From Bacillus nitratireducens (GTDB lineage: Bacteria > Bacillota > Bacilli > Bacillales > Bacillaceae_G), in contig NZ_MAOC01000033.1 in assembly GCF_001884135.1 (NCBI RefSeq), positions 1-42,832 on the forward strand: 42,832 nt of DNA, given 5' to 3'. The translations under genes and the position numbers were made by a program. Numbering within the stretch: the first letter of the stretch is position 1; each line of letters begins with the position of its first letter. The notes beneath the pieces are model-generated. The model was not told the origin of the DNA. It worked only from the letters and a program-made list of their open reading frames with translations, and made no database searches. Of the stretch, positions 32,565 to 41,116 are shown piece after piece.

Positions 32565-33624
32565 CCTTCAGCCGCTCAAACCATTCTCTCTCCAGTTGTA
32601 AATATCCCAATTCACTCTTCTCAGCGGTCTTCAACTCTTTATCTGCTTTCTTCATATAAATATGGAATGCTTCTATGTCTTGCTCTAAATATTTGATAAT
32701 TCCTTGTGCGCGGTAATACCCATGTAAGTCTAGCCTTGTAATGGCCTTTGCATGATTCTTCGCTTCTTGCAGAGAAAGACCTTCCTTTTGATACAGTACT
32801 CTATATAAAAGATACCAACTATGAAAACTACCAACAAAATATTTATTCTCTTTTGTCACAGGTAACTGCACAATTTTCTCTAAATACACTATCGCCTTTT
32901 CCATTCCTTCTTGATCAGCTCGGGCATAAAAGACGAGCATAAGTCCACTCATTATCTCGCTTATACTTTTATCCTCTTTTAATTTTTCCTCACTAAGTTC
33001 TATTAATCTCTCATCCCAATCTTCTGGTCTTTTGTAACTAAATAACTCACTCGATACTTGAATCGTGTATAAATGCTCTCTAGCCTTTTCATCATCTTTA
33101 ATTAAAATGAGAAATTGCATGCCATCGCTTAGTAGCGTTCCCTTTATTGGAATTGCTGTGACGACAAAGATTGCGAGATGTAACACAGAAAAGTATAAAA
33201 GCATGTGGTAATAACTCACCATATATATGTAACCTGATACAATGCAAAATACGAAACTCGTTAATGGTCCGCTTAAAGTCATCCAGGCCCATTTTTTTGA
33301 GAGGTTCGGTGTGTATGTGGAAGGCGGTACTAACATTGCGACGCCACCAACATACATCCATATTTTATTTTCTCGAATTCGTATTTTTCCCTTTTCTTTT
33401 TGAACAGTAATAGGCCCTACTGTCATAAACTTAAATTTCAAACCACCCATCAAACCGAATATTACATGCCCTAATTCATGAATAGCTAACACAAGCAATG
33501 CAATCCCGAAAAAGGCCCATATTTCTATAATTTGCTGTACTTTTTCTATTCGAATGAATCCGTATAAAGCGGAGCAAACGAAGGCAACGAACATTGAAAA
33601 AGCAGGTCTTTTTAAAATGTCCAC
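32542..33624 (-). CDS. M50-family membrane zinc metalloprotease with helical tail
   Basis: A 360-residue integral membrane protein. The metal motif is H49-E50-LG-H53 (AIHELGHVIFG) in the second membrane segment; a LSGPLTSF segment (117-124) and the SDG of LLSDGMQF (aspartate 167) complete the site-2-protease pattern. Residues about 185-355 form a soluble, helical, TPR-like cytosolic domain. Such enzymes perform intramembrane cleavage of regulators or secreted peptides. The start is a GTG with AAGGGGAG upstream, 13 bp after the DUF3169 gene, forming an XRE - DUF3169 - M50 operon. Substrate unknown. Confidence 0.85.
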   Translation of the reverse strand: MDILKRPAFSMFVAFVCSALYGFIRIEKVQQIIEIWAFFGIALLVLAIHELGHVIFGLMGGLKFKFMTVGPITVQKEKGKIRIRENKIWMYVGGVAMLVPPSTYTPNLSKKWAWMTLSGPLTSFVFCIVSGYIYMVSYYHMLLYFSVLHLAIFVVTAIPIKGTLLSDGMQFLILIKDDEKAREHLYTIQVSSELFSYKRPEDWDERLIELSEEKLKEDKSISEIMSGLMLVFYARADQEGMEKAIVYLEKIVQLPVTKENKYFVGSFHSWYLLYRVLYQKEGLSLQEAKNHAKAITRLDLHGYYRAQGIIKYLEQDIEAFHIYMKKADKELKTAEKSELGYLQLEREWFERLKERVSYDG

Positions 33625-33637
33625 CGTTTTTCTCCCC

Positions 33638-34351
33638 TTAATAAATCATTTTTCTATGCATTTCGTACATATATGTTCCAACATGTAAAACCCAAACAAA
33701 TGAAATCATAATGACCATAAAGAAGTCTTTTCCATCTAAAATTGCATACGCAATCGCCACCAACCACGCACAAGCAAGTGTCATATTTGTATATTGATAT
33801 GCCTTATATCCCGCTTCATGAACAATTTGCTTTTGCCCTTCATCTGCATTCTTTGCCCACATTTCCATTGACTGAGAATACGTAACACTCTGTTCTGGAT
33901 ATAGAGCGTTATACCTTTTCCTCATTACAGATCCTAACCAAGTTATAGCAATGAAGCACACTGTAGATACCACAATACTTACACTAACAAAGAGCAAGTT
34001 CCCCTCACTTGTATACGTTCTATAAAAAGCGATAACTGAGCAAACAAACCATGATGGAATAACAATTTCCATTACTCTAAAATAAATAAGCGCTATCCCT
34101 AATCTTCGTCCCTTAACATTTTCTTCTTCATCTTTCGTTTGTGCGAGCGCTCTTGTACGCTTCCAAATATAATATATAATCGCTACGCCAAATACACTCA
34201 CCATCACGACGCTAATAACAGGAGATATTTTGCTAGTACCCGCTGTTGCAATATCCCCTACTACATACCCTATAAACCCACCAAAAATTGCTCCTACTAA
34301 CAATTTCAATATAGCCGTCATTTTCCCATTTCCCTTACTCCCCATCTCCAT
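33638..34351 (-). CDS. DUF3169-family membrane protein
   Basis: A 237-residue protein with six membrane segments and a charged central loop. It matches DUF3169 proteins, which in Firmicutes are encoded beside small XRE regulators. The ATG follows GGAGGGGGAAG, and its first 17 bp overlap the end of the regulator gene, indicating translational coupling. Alternative in-frame starts are MGSK and MTAI. Likely a membrane sensor or immunity-type partner (inference). Confidence 0.8.
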   Translation of the reverse strand: MEMGSKGNGKMTAILKLLVGAIFGGFIGYVVGDIATAGTSKISPVISVVMVSVFGVAIIYYIWKRTRALAQTKDEEENVKGRRLGIALIYFRVMEIVIPSWFVCSVIAFYRTYTSEGNLLFVSVSIVVSTVCFIAITWLGSVMRKRYNALYPEQSVTYSQSMEMWAKNADEGQKQIVHEAGYKAYQYTNMTLACAWLVAIAYAILDGKDFFMVIMISFVWVLHVGTYMYEMHRKMIY

Positions 34352-34556
34352 CTTCCCCCTCCACTAACATAAATATCTCCTCCACCGGCGCTCCAAAAAT
34401 TTGTGCGATTTTTAGCGATAACACAATAGATGGCGCATAATCCCCACGTTCAATTAAACTAATGGTTTGCCGTGATGAGCCAATCGCTTTACCTAACTCA
34501 CCTTGTGATAAACGATGCTTTGCTCGAAATTCCCTCACTCGATTTTGAAGCTTCAT
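34335..34556 (-). CDS. XRE-family regulator (YozG-like)
   Basis: A 73-residue DNA-binding protein: MKLQNRVREFRAKHRLSQGE, then the helix-turn-helix (SQGELGKAIGSSRQTISLIE) and the conserved EEIFMLVEG tail. It parallels the XRE protein at 6545-6772. The start is placed at MKLQNR, preceded by AGAGGGAAGAC; an ATG six codons upstream is possible. First gene of the XRE - DUF3169 - M50 operon and probably its autoregulator. Confidence 0.9.
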   Translation of the reverse strand: MKLQNRVREFRAKHRLSQGELGKAIGSSRQTISLIERGDYAPSIVLSLKIAQIFGAPVEEIFMLVEGEDGDGE

Positions 34557-34720
34557 GTCTTCCCTCTTTTTCATTTATTTAATTAAAATTGTAAATAATA
34601 TCCTGTTAAATGTCAATTATCATTGTCATTTTGACGTAGATACATGTCAAAAATACATATATATTATACTAGATATAACGTATATAATAATTTTTAAGAA
34701 CTACATAATTGAGGTGTCTC

Positions 34721-35512
34721 ATGGATAAAAGAATGGTCTTTCCTTACGCTCTTATTAAACTTTCAGCGGCCTGTTCTCTCTTTTTTTCTTTTTTATTATT
34801 TTTCTTTATAGGAAGTGATATGAACTTCTTTAAAACTTCCGCATACTTAACTGGATTTTTATATAATTTTTGGTTTTACCTTCTTTTCTTCTACGCGATT
34901 TTATGCTCGCTTGTAATTGACAAATTAAGTTCAAAACATAATAGCACGCCAAGAAAAGTTTTGCTTTATATTCTATCTGGTTACTTATTCTTTCTTCCAT
35001 TGCATATATACAATGGGGGAGATATTATCCTAACTCTCATAATAGGATCTGTAGGAGCAATTTGTTCACTTTTCTTTTATTTATGTACATGTATAGCAAA
35101 TAAATCAAAATGGTTTCGATATGCGACCGCTATTATCATTCCTATTTTATTCATCGTAATATGCTCTATTGATTTTACAAAAAAAGAAAACTGGGTTGAG
35201 CATAGTACAAAAAATGCATTCGAAGCGGAATTCTCGTTTTTTAACGGCACACATAAAATACCCGTTTATGTAAAAAAGGGAGAAACACTTGAAGTTAACG
35301 TAAACTTCCTTATTACTGAAAATAGCGCCTATCAAGGTTATAGCACTTACTTTTCTAGTGAATTTAATAAATATGAACCGCTTTCCGAACTAAACGACGA
35401 TACGTATGAACTTTCCCCTAGTAAAACGGGAACATATTATATAGTAGTGACCGGTTACGGTATCGAAGGAAAAATAAAAACAAACTGGAAAATAAAAAAG
35501 GCAGTGCCCTAA
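34721..35512 (+). CDS. Membrane protein with extracytoplasmic C-terminal domain
   Basis: A 263-residue protein with five hydrophobic segments in the first 155 residues and a soluble beta-rich domain after residue about 160 (TKKENWVEHSTKNAFEAEFS..SKTGTYYIVVTGYG). The final segment resembles pre-peptidase-type or lectin-like beta sandwiches only loosely. Family not recognised. The ATG at 34721 follows TTGAGGTG; the frame opens at a TTG four codons earlier. Divergent from the XRE operon, sharing its 164-bp promoter region. Confidence 0.7.
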   Translation: MDKRMVFPYALIKLSAACSLFFSFLLFFFIGSDMNFFKTSAYLTGFLYNFWFYLLFFYAILCSLVIDKLSSKHNSTPRKVLLYILSGYLFFLPLHIYNGGDIILTLIIGSVGAICSLFFYLCTCIANKSKWFRYATAIIIPILFIVICSIDFTKKENWVEHSTKNAFEAEFSFFNGTHKIPVYVKKGETLEVNVNFLITENSAYQGYSTYFSSEFNKYEPLSELNDDTYELSPSKTGTYYIVVTGYGIEGKIKTNWKIKKAVP

Positions 35513-35526
35513 AGCACTGCCTTTTC
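35495..35526. terminator. Terminator between membrane protein and DedA genes
   Basis: AAAGGCAGTGC - CCTAAA - GCACTGCCTTT: 11-bp stem with A and T runs, overlapping the stop codon at 35510-35512. Confidence 0.85.
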
Positions 35527-35554
35527 TAAAATCTGACATAGAATGGATTCCATA

Positions 35555-36169
35555 TTAACTTGCGTTTTGTAAAAATACTCGTTTTAGTTGCTTGCGGAAA
35601 CGAACACTTAACGTAATTGCTACAATGACAATAGCTCCGAAAATGATTTTGCCGATATGATCTTCCAATAATCCGAAAATATCATGTAAGTTACCACCTA
35701 ACCAGTAGCCACCGATTAAGAAGAATGATACCCAGAATAAAGCACCTGAATAAATTGTAATCGCAAAACGGCGAAACGGTAAGTTAATGATACCTGCAAA
35801 GTATCCTGTAAAATGACGTACTCCAGGAATGAAGAAACCGATAAAGATAAGGAAATATCCGTATTTATCAAACCACATTCTCGTTAAATCAATTTTTCTT
35901 TGTGTTAAAAATACATACTTCCCATACTTTTGAACAAAAGGCATGCCAAGCTTATTCCCTAAAAAGTATTGAATCGTCATTCCTACACTTGTCCCAATAA
36001 AGGATAGGATAATTAAAATAGGTAAGCTTAGATCACCCTTCTGTGCTAAAAATCCCGCATATGCTAATGTTGGCTCTCCCGGAAACGGCAGTGCAATATA
36101 TTCTAACAGCAAGCCTACAAGCACTACATAATACCCGTATTGCTGAAATAATTCATGAACCCATTCCAT
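35555..36169 (-). CDS. DedA-family membrane protein
   Basis: A 204-residue DedA/SNARE-associated protein with five or six membrane segments. The re-entrant motif ALPFPGEPTLAYAGFLA and the conserved FFIPGVRHFTGYFAGIINLPFRRFA block (Arg critical in homologues) are clear. DedA proteins act as undecaprenyl- or phospholipid flippases, supporting envelope assembly and proton-motive force. Start MEWVHELF has GGAGAG upstream; the longer frame adds 9 residues without support. Monocistronic. Confidence 0.92.
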   Translation of the reverse strand: MEWVHELFQQYGYYVVLVGLLLEYIALPFPGEPTLAYAGFLAQKGDLSLPILIILSFIGTSVGMTIQYFLGNKLGMPFVQKYGKYVFLTQRKIDLTRMWFDKYGYFLIFIGFFIPGVRHFTGYFAGIINLPFRRFAITIYSGALFWVSFFLIGGYWLGGNLHDIFGLLEDHIGKIIFGAIVIVAITLSVRFRKQLKRVFLQNAS

Positions 36170-36196
36170 GTCATCTCTCCTTTCAATCACGTACAA

Positions 36197-36584
36197 CTTC
36201 TTACTATATATTGTATAAAAAAATTGTCGAAATAACTATCGCAATAGCTTACATTTTTATTACATTTTTGTAAGGCTCACACTAACGTTTTCTATTCTTT
36301 ATTTAATTATATAAATTATCGCTTTAAAACGAGATGACACCTATCTATTACACTGGATAGGGACATTAATACACAAAACTTATCCAGTTTTTAACACTCG
36401 GAAATCGCCTCATTTTGTTCTCTATAAAAAACCATAACAAACTCATACTAACTTCATATTAGCTTCATATACGTATTGTAAGATTATATCGGAATTTGTT
36501 GAATACTTTTACTACTATATTACCTAAACATTAAATTGAATAAATATAAATCGCTTTCTGAAAATGAAAAAAGGGAGAATAGGA
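36197..36584. other. AT-rich intergenic region with regulatory repeats
   Basis: Holds the DedA promoter side, an inverted repeat at 36352-36392 (ACTGGATA..TATCCAGT followed by TTTTT, terminator-like), and the direct repeats described at 36440-36470. No further ORFs supported. Confidence 0.6.
36440..36470 (+). promoter_or_regulatory. OmpR-type direct repeats before the envelope operon
   Basis: Three related units, AACTCATACT (36440), AACTTCATAT (36450) and AGCTTCATAT (36461), repeat with a 10-11 bp period, then TATATC at 36485-36490 may be the -10. Such an array is typical of OmpR/PhoB-family activators binding near -35. The two-component system at 37879-39964 is the obvious candidate regulator (inference). 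Confidence 0.5.
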
Positions 36585-37028
36585 ATGGAAGCTTATAAAA
36601 TGCACGATTTTATTAATACCAATATTGAATCTCATCCAAATGAAACGATTTTTAACTTACACATATATGAAACAAATGAATTTGACGTAAGTTTAACAAA
36701 ATCTACAACGCTATCCTTTATCATTTCTAAAAAGAATATTAAGATTGTCACGAAAAAATGGATTAATTCTAATCACGAAAGCATGATTGGAAAAAGTTAT
36801 ATCATTCCAACTAAAGCCTTTCATTATTTCTTACCTATCATTTCTGAAACAGAAGATGAAATGAACATTCAAGTACAGAGCTTTGGGCTATACGGTGAGC
36901 TTCTACTAAATGAAAGATTACTTATTGATAAAAATAACAAATATAATGCAAAAATCGCCAATTTTTTTGAATCACTAAATGAAAACGTACATCAAGCATT
37001 ACGCGGATTACAAATTCGTTGTATATAA
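36585..37028 (+). CDS. Unrecognised protein upstream of L,D-transpeptidase
   Basis: A 147-residue, soluble protein with no signal peptide or membrane segment (MEAYKMHDFINTNIESHPNE..). It is Ile/Asn/Lys-rich with mixed alpha/beta pattern. No family recognised. The start at 36585 has AGGGAGAATAGGA before it. It lies 29 bp before the L,D-transpeptidase gene and probably shares its transcript. Function unknown; envelope-stress relevance is only contextual. Confidence 0.65.
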   Translation: MEAYKMHDFINTNIESHPNETIFNLHIYETNEFDVSLTKSTTLSFIISKKNIKIVTKKWINSNHESMIGKSYIIPTKAFHYFLPIISETEDEMNIQVQSFGLYGELLLNERLLIDKNNKYNAKIANFFESLNENVHQALRGLQIRCI

Positions 37029-37057
37029 CACTACTAACATAGTAAAAGGAGAATATA

Positions 37058-37519
37058 ATGAAAAAATTACTAGTAACTATAATGTTATCGTTAGGTTTTT
37101 TAACTGTTCCATATATGTCTGCAGAAGCAGCTTCAACTAACGAACAGCTTATCGTTGACACGAAATTAAATAAAATGGATTTCTATCAAAATGGAAAGTT
37201 TATAAAAAGCTTCTCTGTCGCTACTGGCAAAGTTGCAACGCCTACACCGAAAGGTACTTTTCAAGTGGTAAACAAAATTAAAAACCGTCCTTATTATAAA
37301 GGACATATTAAAGGCGGCGATCCACGTAATCCACTCGGTGATCGTTGGCTCGGATTAAATATGGCAGGAACATACGGAACAACGTATGCAATTCACGGCA
37401 CTAACAATAATCAAGCGATTGGTAAAGCTACAACACTTGGCTGTATTCGCATGTATAACAATGATATACATTGGTTATTTGAACGTATCCACGATCGTGC
37501 CACTGTCACTGTAAAATAA
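37058..37519 (+). CDS. Secreted L,D-transpeptidase (YkuD domain)
   Basis: A 153-residue exported enzyme. The signal peptide ends at SAEA-AST (about residue 25), and the rest is the YkuD catalytic domain. The active-site pattern is IHGTNNN..TTLGCIRMYN: His113, Cys129 and Arg131; the residue two before the cysteine region is Thr127 where Ser is usual. It makes 3-3 peptidoglycan cross-links or anchors proteins to the wall. The ribosome site AAAAGGAGAATATA is excellent. Cotranscribed with the preceding gene; a terminator follows. Confidence 0.92.
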   Translation: MKKLLVTIMLSLGFLTVPYMSAEAASTNEQLIVDTKLNKMDFYQNGKFIKSFSVATGKVATPTPKGTFQVVNKIKNRPYYKGHIKGGDPRNPLGDRWLGLNMAGTYGTTYAIHGTNNNQAIGKATTLGCIRMYNNDIHWLFERIHDRATVTVK

Positions 37520-37540
37520 CATATGAACCAGATTTACATG

Positions 37541-37571
37541 TAGCCAAGAATTTTATATCTTGGCTTATTTT
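37541..37571 (+). terminator. Terminator of L,D-transpeptidase operon
   Basis: TAGCCAAGA - ATTTTATA - TCTTGGCTTATTTTATTT: 8-bp stem followed by T-rich sequence. Confidence 0.75.
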
Positions 37572-37674
37572 ATTTATTCATTTACAGTAGCGAAACAACT
37601 ATACTTGCATATATAATAAAAGTAGCCCGCACTAAATAGCATCGAAACATCGATACACATGGATATTAAAATTA

Positions 37675-37700
37675 AACAGTTATAATATTTTATAACTGTT
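37675..37700. promoter_or_regulatory. Inverted repeat upstream of the two-component operon
   Basis: AACAGTTATAA - TATT - TTATAACTGTT: 11-bp perfect arms without T run, so more like an operator than a terminator. A second structure, CCCCTTGCTA..TAGCAGGGG (37761-37796, one bulge), lies further downstream. Both are in the 307-bp gap before the response regulator. Confidence 0.45.
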
Positions 37701-37878
37701 ACATTGCACACTATAATAGAACTACTGTGATTCTGAAATATTCAGTTCCAATAAACAATTCCCCTTGCTACTTTTATGATTACTTTATAGCAGGGGCTTA
37801 TTATATATATAACCTGAGTCATCCAAAAATGAAGAATTCGAATATTGCAGTAAAAAGCGTTATTTAGGAGGTGTTACT

Positions 37879-38544
37879 ATGACGCATATACTGGTGATTG
37901 AAGACAACCCAGATATACAAGAACTTATTCGTGAATTTTTAACTGCCCAAAATTTTACCGTTGATGTGGTTGGCGCTGGAACGGAAGGAATTCTTCTTTT
38001 CCAAAAAAATTCATACGACCTTGTCCTCCTTGATGTAATGTTACCAGATATAGATGGTTATAGTATTTGTAAAATTATGCGAGGACAGTCTGATGTACCA
38101 ATCATTATGTTAACAGGCTTACATAATGAAGAAAGTGAAATTAAAGGGTTTGAGTTGGGCGTTGATGACTATATTACGAAACCGTTCCATTACACGGTAT
38201 TTATTAAACGTGTAGAAGCTGTATTAAGAAGAACAACAACGAAGGAAACCGAAACTGCAACTATACTACAATTCCATGAATTGATGTTAAATTCTACAGC
38301 ATATGCGGCTTATGTTCATGGCAATCAAATTGAACTAACAACTAAAGAATTTGAGATTATATATACTTTGTTACAAAATCGAGGAAAAGTATTATCAAGA
38401 AGTGATTTGTTAAATAAGGTATGGGGCTATGAACATTATGGTGATGTAAGAGTTATAGATACACATATTAAAAATTTAAGAAAAAAATTGGGGATCCCTT
38501 ATATTAAAACGGTGAAAGGCATTGGCTACAAAATCGAATCATAG
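37879..38544 (+). CDS. OmpR-family response regulator
   Basis: A 221-residue two-domain regulator. The receiver has the acidic pair ED (8-9), phosphorylation aspartate D52 (LLDVMLPD) and K101 (YITKPF); the winged-helix effector (about residues 130-221) ends with VIDTHIKNLRKKLG..IKTVKGIGYKIES. The ribosome site is TTAGGAGGTGTTACT. It overlaps the histidine kinase gene by 23 bp. Likely controls envelope genes such as the adjacent L,D-transpeptidase operon (inference). Confidence 0.95.
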   Translation: MTHILVIEDNPDIQELIREFLTAQNFTVDVVGAGTEGILLFQKNSYDLVLLDVMLPDIDGYSICKIMRGQSDVPIIMLTGLHNEESEIKGFELGVDDYITKPFHYTVFIKRVEAVLRRTTTKETETATILQFHELMLNSTAYAAYVHGNQIELTTKEFEIIYTLLQNRGKVLSRSDLLNKVWGYEHYGDVRVIDTHIKNLRKKLGIPYIKTVKGIGYKIES

Positions 38545-39964
38545 CAAGGATAACATCACCAAAAATATTTTCATCAAAACCTTATTGTTTTGTGTTCTTT
38601 TATCACTTTGCCTGTATCAAATTATTTATTTTCTAGCTTTAGACTATGATAAAGAGCGTTATGCGCAAAACCCTGAAACTCAAACTGTGGAACATGCGGA
38701 TTCAGTTACGAATCATGAACAAAATAATAGAGAAGAAAATAAAGTTGTTTCAGAGGGTAGCATCTCAAATTTCCAGTCATCTATTATAGATTTCAAAACA
38801 CTCTCTACAGCTATTAATCATCTTTTGCAACCTAGCCAAACTGCAACTGCAAAAGAAAATGCAGAAAATCTTTCGGGGGAAAGCAACAAAACTGAATCAC
38901 ATACTAAAGCGGAACAAACGGCCGCTAACACTGCTTCCTTACATACACAAAATGCAGAAAAGAAAACAAATGAAACACATGATAGTCCAAGTTTAGCAGA
39001 TGCCTTGCAACACTTAGCTCCAAATATTGGTGTAACAATGCTTGCATTATCTCTGCTCGGTTCTTTAATTTATGCCAAACTAATTGCCAAACCTTTTCAA
39101 TATATAAGTGATACTTTAAAAGATATTATAAATCTGGACTGTTCAGATAAACAATCACCTAACAAAAATACAGATCAAACAGATTTCAATTTACAAGTAG
39201 CGGCTTCACAAGTCCCAACTATTGTGAGGAATCTACACGAAACAAATAAAGATTTACGAAATGAGCTCAAGAAAGAACAACAATTAGAACAATCTCGTAA
39301 AGAATTTATGTCTATGGTATCCCATGAATTAAAAACACCTATCGCAGCCGTTATGGGACAACTAGATGGCATGATTCACGGAATCGGTGCATACCAAGAT
39401 AGAGACAAATATCTAAAACGATCCTATGAGATGATGCAAGATATTAACGCACTAATGGAAAAGATGTCAGAATTATCCAAAATGCAAAATCCTCAATTCA
39501 AACCGAATTTAGAAGTTATTTCACTATCTAACATCATTGAGGACGTTATGAGGAAAGTAGATTATTTTATATCTGTAAAGCAATTAACTGTTCAATCTAA
39601 CATTAAACAAGATGTAACAATTTTAGCTGATCCTAAATTTATTCAAACTGCTATTTTTAATATTATTTCAAATGCAATTCACTATACAATCGATCATCAG
39701 TATGTATATATAAAGCTTTATGAAAAACCGAACGGTTACGCATTAGAGGTTTTAAATACAGGTTCACAAATAGATGAGGACAAACTCGCTCATCTATTCG
39801 AGCCTTTCTATCGCGCTAATCCTGGAAACAATGGTTTAGTACAAGGTAGCGGTCTTGGATTATATATTGTAAAACAAATACTAGATAAACATCAGTTTCC
39901 TTATGGAATACAAAACACACCTCAAGGTGTAAAATGCTCAATTGTCTTTCCAAAAGCAATGTAA
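38522..39964 (+). CDS. Sensor histidine kinase
   Basis: A 480-residue membrane histidine kinase. Two membrane segments (about 17-39 and 168-190) enclose an extracytoplasmic region (40-167) that is low-complexity and rich in Thr, Gln, Asn, Glu. A linker and DHp domain carry H268 (SMVSHELKTP); the ATPase domain has the N box (NIISNAIHY), a degenerate G1 (VLNTGSQI instead of DxGxG) and G2 GSGLGLYIV. The start appears to be TTG 38522, inside the end of the regulator gene, with GGTGAAAGGCA before it. Confidence 0.92.
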   Translation: MATKSNHSKDNITKNIFIKTLLFCVLLSLCLYQIIYFLALDYDKERYAQNPETQTVEHADSVTNHEQNNREENKVVSEGSISNFQSSIIDFKTLSTAINHLLQPSQTATAKENAENLSGESNKTESHTKAEQTAANTASLHTQNAEKKTNETHDSPSLADALQHLAPNIGVTMLALSLLGSLIYAKLIAKPFQYISDTLKDIINLDCSDKQSPNKNTDQTDFNLQVAASQVPTIVRNLHETNKDLRNELKKEQQLEQSRKEFMSMVSHELKTPIAAVMGQLDGMIHGIGAYQDRDKYLKRSYEMMQDINALMEKMSELSKMQNPQFKPNLEVISLSNIIEDVMRKVDYFISVKQLTVQSNIKQDVTILADPKFIQTAIFNIISNAIHYTIDHQYVYIKLYEKPNGYALEVLNTGSQIDEDKLAHLFEPFYRANPGNNGLVQGSGLGLYIVKQILDKHQFPYGIQNTPQGVKCSIVFPKAM

Positions 39965-40044
39965 ACTACTACTATAATTTCATACCCCAAACTCATACTT
40001 CGTATGAGTGGCGGAATTTTGTAGAGTCTCTTACTCTGTTTCGT

Positions 40045-40085
40045 TCGCCCGTTGTCCTTATTAGGATAACGGGCGTTTTTTATTT
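40045..40085 (+). terminator. Terminator of two-component operon
   Basis: CGCCCGTTGTCC - TTAT - TAGGATAACGGGCG followed by TTTTTTAT: strong GC-rich stem (one bulge). An extra hairpin ACTCATAC-TT-CGTATGAGT lies at 39991-40009. Confidence 0.85.
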
Positions 40086-40087
40086 AT

Positions 40088-40160
40088 CCCGATTGGTGCG
40101 GGCTAATAATCAGTGAGGGATGAACACCCTCCACTGATTAAAGTTTCACTTTATATAAGG
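40088..40160 (+). repeat. Dispersed repeat/hairpin in the EamA leader
   Basis: Hairpins CCCGATTGGTGCGGG and TAATCAGTGAGGG - ATGAACA - CCCTCCACTGATTA (40107-40140) precede AAAGTTTCACTTTATA. A fragment of the tail recurs inverted at 6852-6872. From memory this sequence type is frequent between genes of B. cereus-group chromosomes. It lies in the 5' leader of the EamA transporter gene. Confidence 0.6.
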
Positions 40161-40170
40161 AGGTTTTCTC

Positions 40171-41073
40171 ATGGAAAAATTTAAGTATTCATTATTAGTT
40201 TTATTCGGCGCTTGTAGCTACGGCGTACTTTCAACTATTTTTAAGCTTGGATTCATCGATGGATTTTCAGCACACCAACTACTAGGAGGACAATATGTCT
40301 TCGGATGGATTGGCCTACTTTTACTTGTCCTTTTCTTTTCACGTCATAAAGTATCAAAAAAACAATTCTTTTCGTTACTAACAGTCGGCACCACAATGAG
40401 TATGACAGGTATTTTCTATGCTATTTCGGTAGAAGAACTGCCAGCCTCTATCGCTGTCGTTTTACTCTTTCAGTTCACTTGGATTGGTGTAGTCATCGAA
40501 GCAATTGCCAACCGAACATTCCCAAGCCGTGAAAAAGTTATATCTATTATTATTTTGTTTACTGGTACATTGTTTGCTGGTGGAGTATTTGAAGGACTTG
40601 GACAAAACTTTTCGACGAAAGGTATTATCTTCGGGCTATTAGCTGCCGTCTCTTTCTCATTCTATGTATTTGCAAGCGGGCGCGTCGCTACAGATGTTCC
40701 GCCTTATACGAAAAGCTTTCTTATGACAACGAGTGCTACTCTTATTGTATGTTTATTTTTCCCGCCTACCTTTTTAACGGACGGCGCTTTACAAGCAGGC
40801 CTATGGAAATATGCTTTCTTCCTTGGACTGTTTGGAGTTATTGTACCTGTCATTTGTTTTTCAATTGGTGTACCGAAAGTCGGAACGGGGCTTGGGACAA
40901 TATTAGGTGCAGCTGAATTACCAACAGCAATTATCGCTTCTATTACACTTGTTCATGAAGTTGTATCGCTCATGCAGTGGATTGGGATTGTATTTATATT
41001 ACTCGGTATTTTCACACCACAACTACTTACTGCTAGGAAAGAAAAAAAACATAATCGTGTGCATAGTGCATAG
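40171..41073 (+). CDS. EamA/DMT-family transporter
   Basis: A 300-residue transporter with ten membrane segments forming two EamA repeats (residues about 5-140 and 150-290). The family's tetrapeptide-like SFSFYVFASG and the second-repeat AAELPTAIIASI..LVHEVVSLMQWIGIVFILLGI block are typical. Drug/metabolite superfamily members export amino acids, purines or other metabolites; the substrate is unknown. Ribosome site AAGGAGGTTTTCTC. Its leader contains the repeat at 40088-40160. Confidence 0.92.
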   Translation: MEKFKYSLLVLFGACSYGVLSTIFKLGFIDGFSAHQLLGGQYVFGWIGLLLLVLFFSRHKVSKKQFFSLLTVGTTMSMTGIFYAISVEELPASIAVVLLFQFTWIGVVIEAIANRTFPSREKVISIIILFTGTLFAGGVFEGLGQNFSTKGIIFGLLAAVSFSFYVFASGRVATDVPPYTKSFLMTTSATLIVCLFFPPTFLTDGALQAGLWKYAFFLGLFGVIVPVICFSIGVPKVGTGLGTILGAAELPTAIIASITLVHEVVSLMQWIGIVFILLGIFTPQLLTARKEKKHNRVHSA

Positions 41074-41110
41074 AAAAAAGACCTTTCATTTACTTGAAAG
41101 GTCTTTTTTC
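41074..41110. terminator. Terminator between EamA gene and metG
   Basis: AAAAAAGACCTTTCA - TTTACT - TGAAAGGTCTTTTTT: 15-bp perfect stem with A and T runs, serving both convergent genes. Confidence 0.92.
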
Positions 41111-41116
41111 TATATC

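Noticed and set aside
34335-34556. Toxin-antitoxin interpretation of the XRE gene pairs
   Set aside because: The partners are multi-helix membrane proteins, not the small toxins typical of type II systems; a regulator/sensor role fits better.
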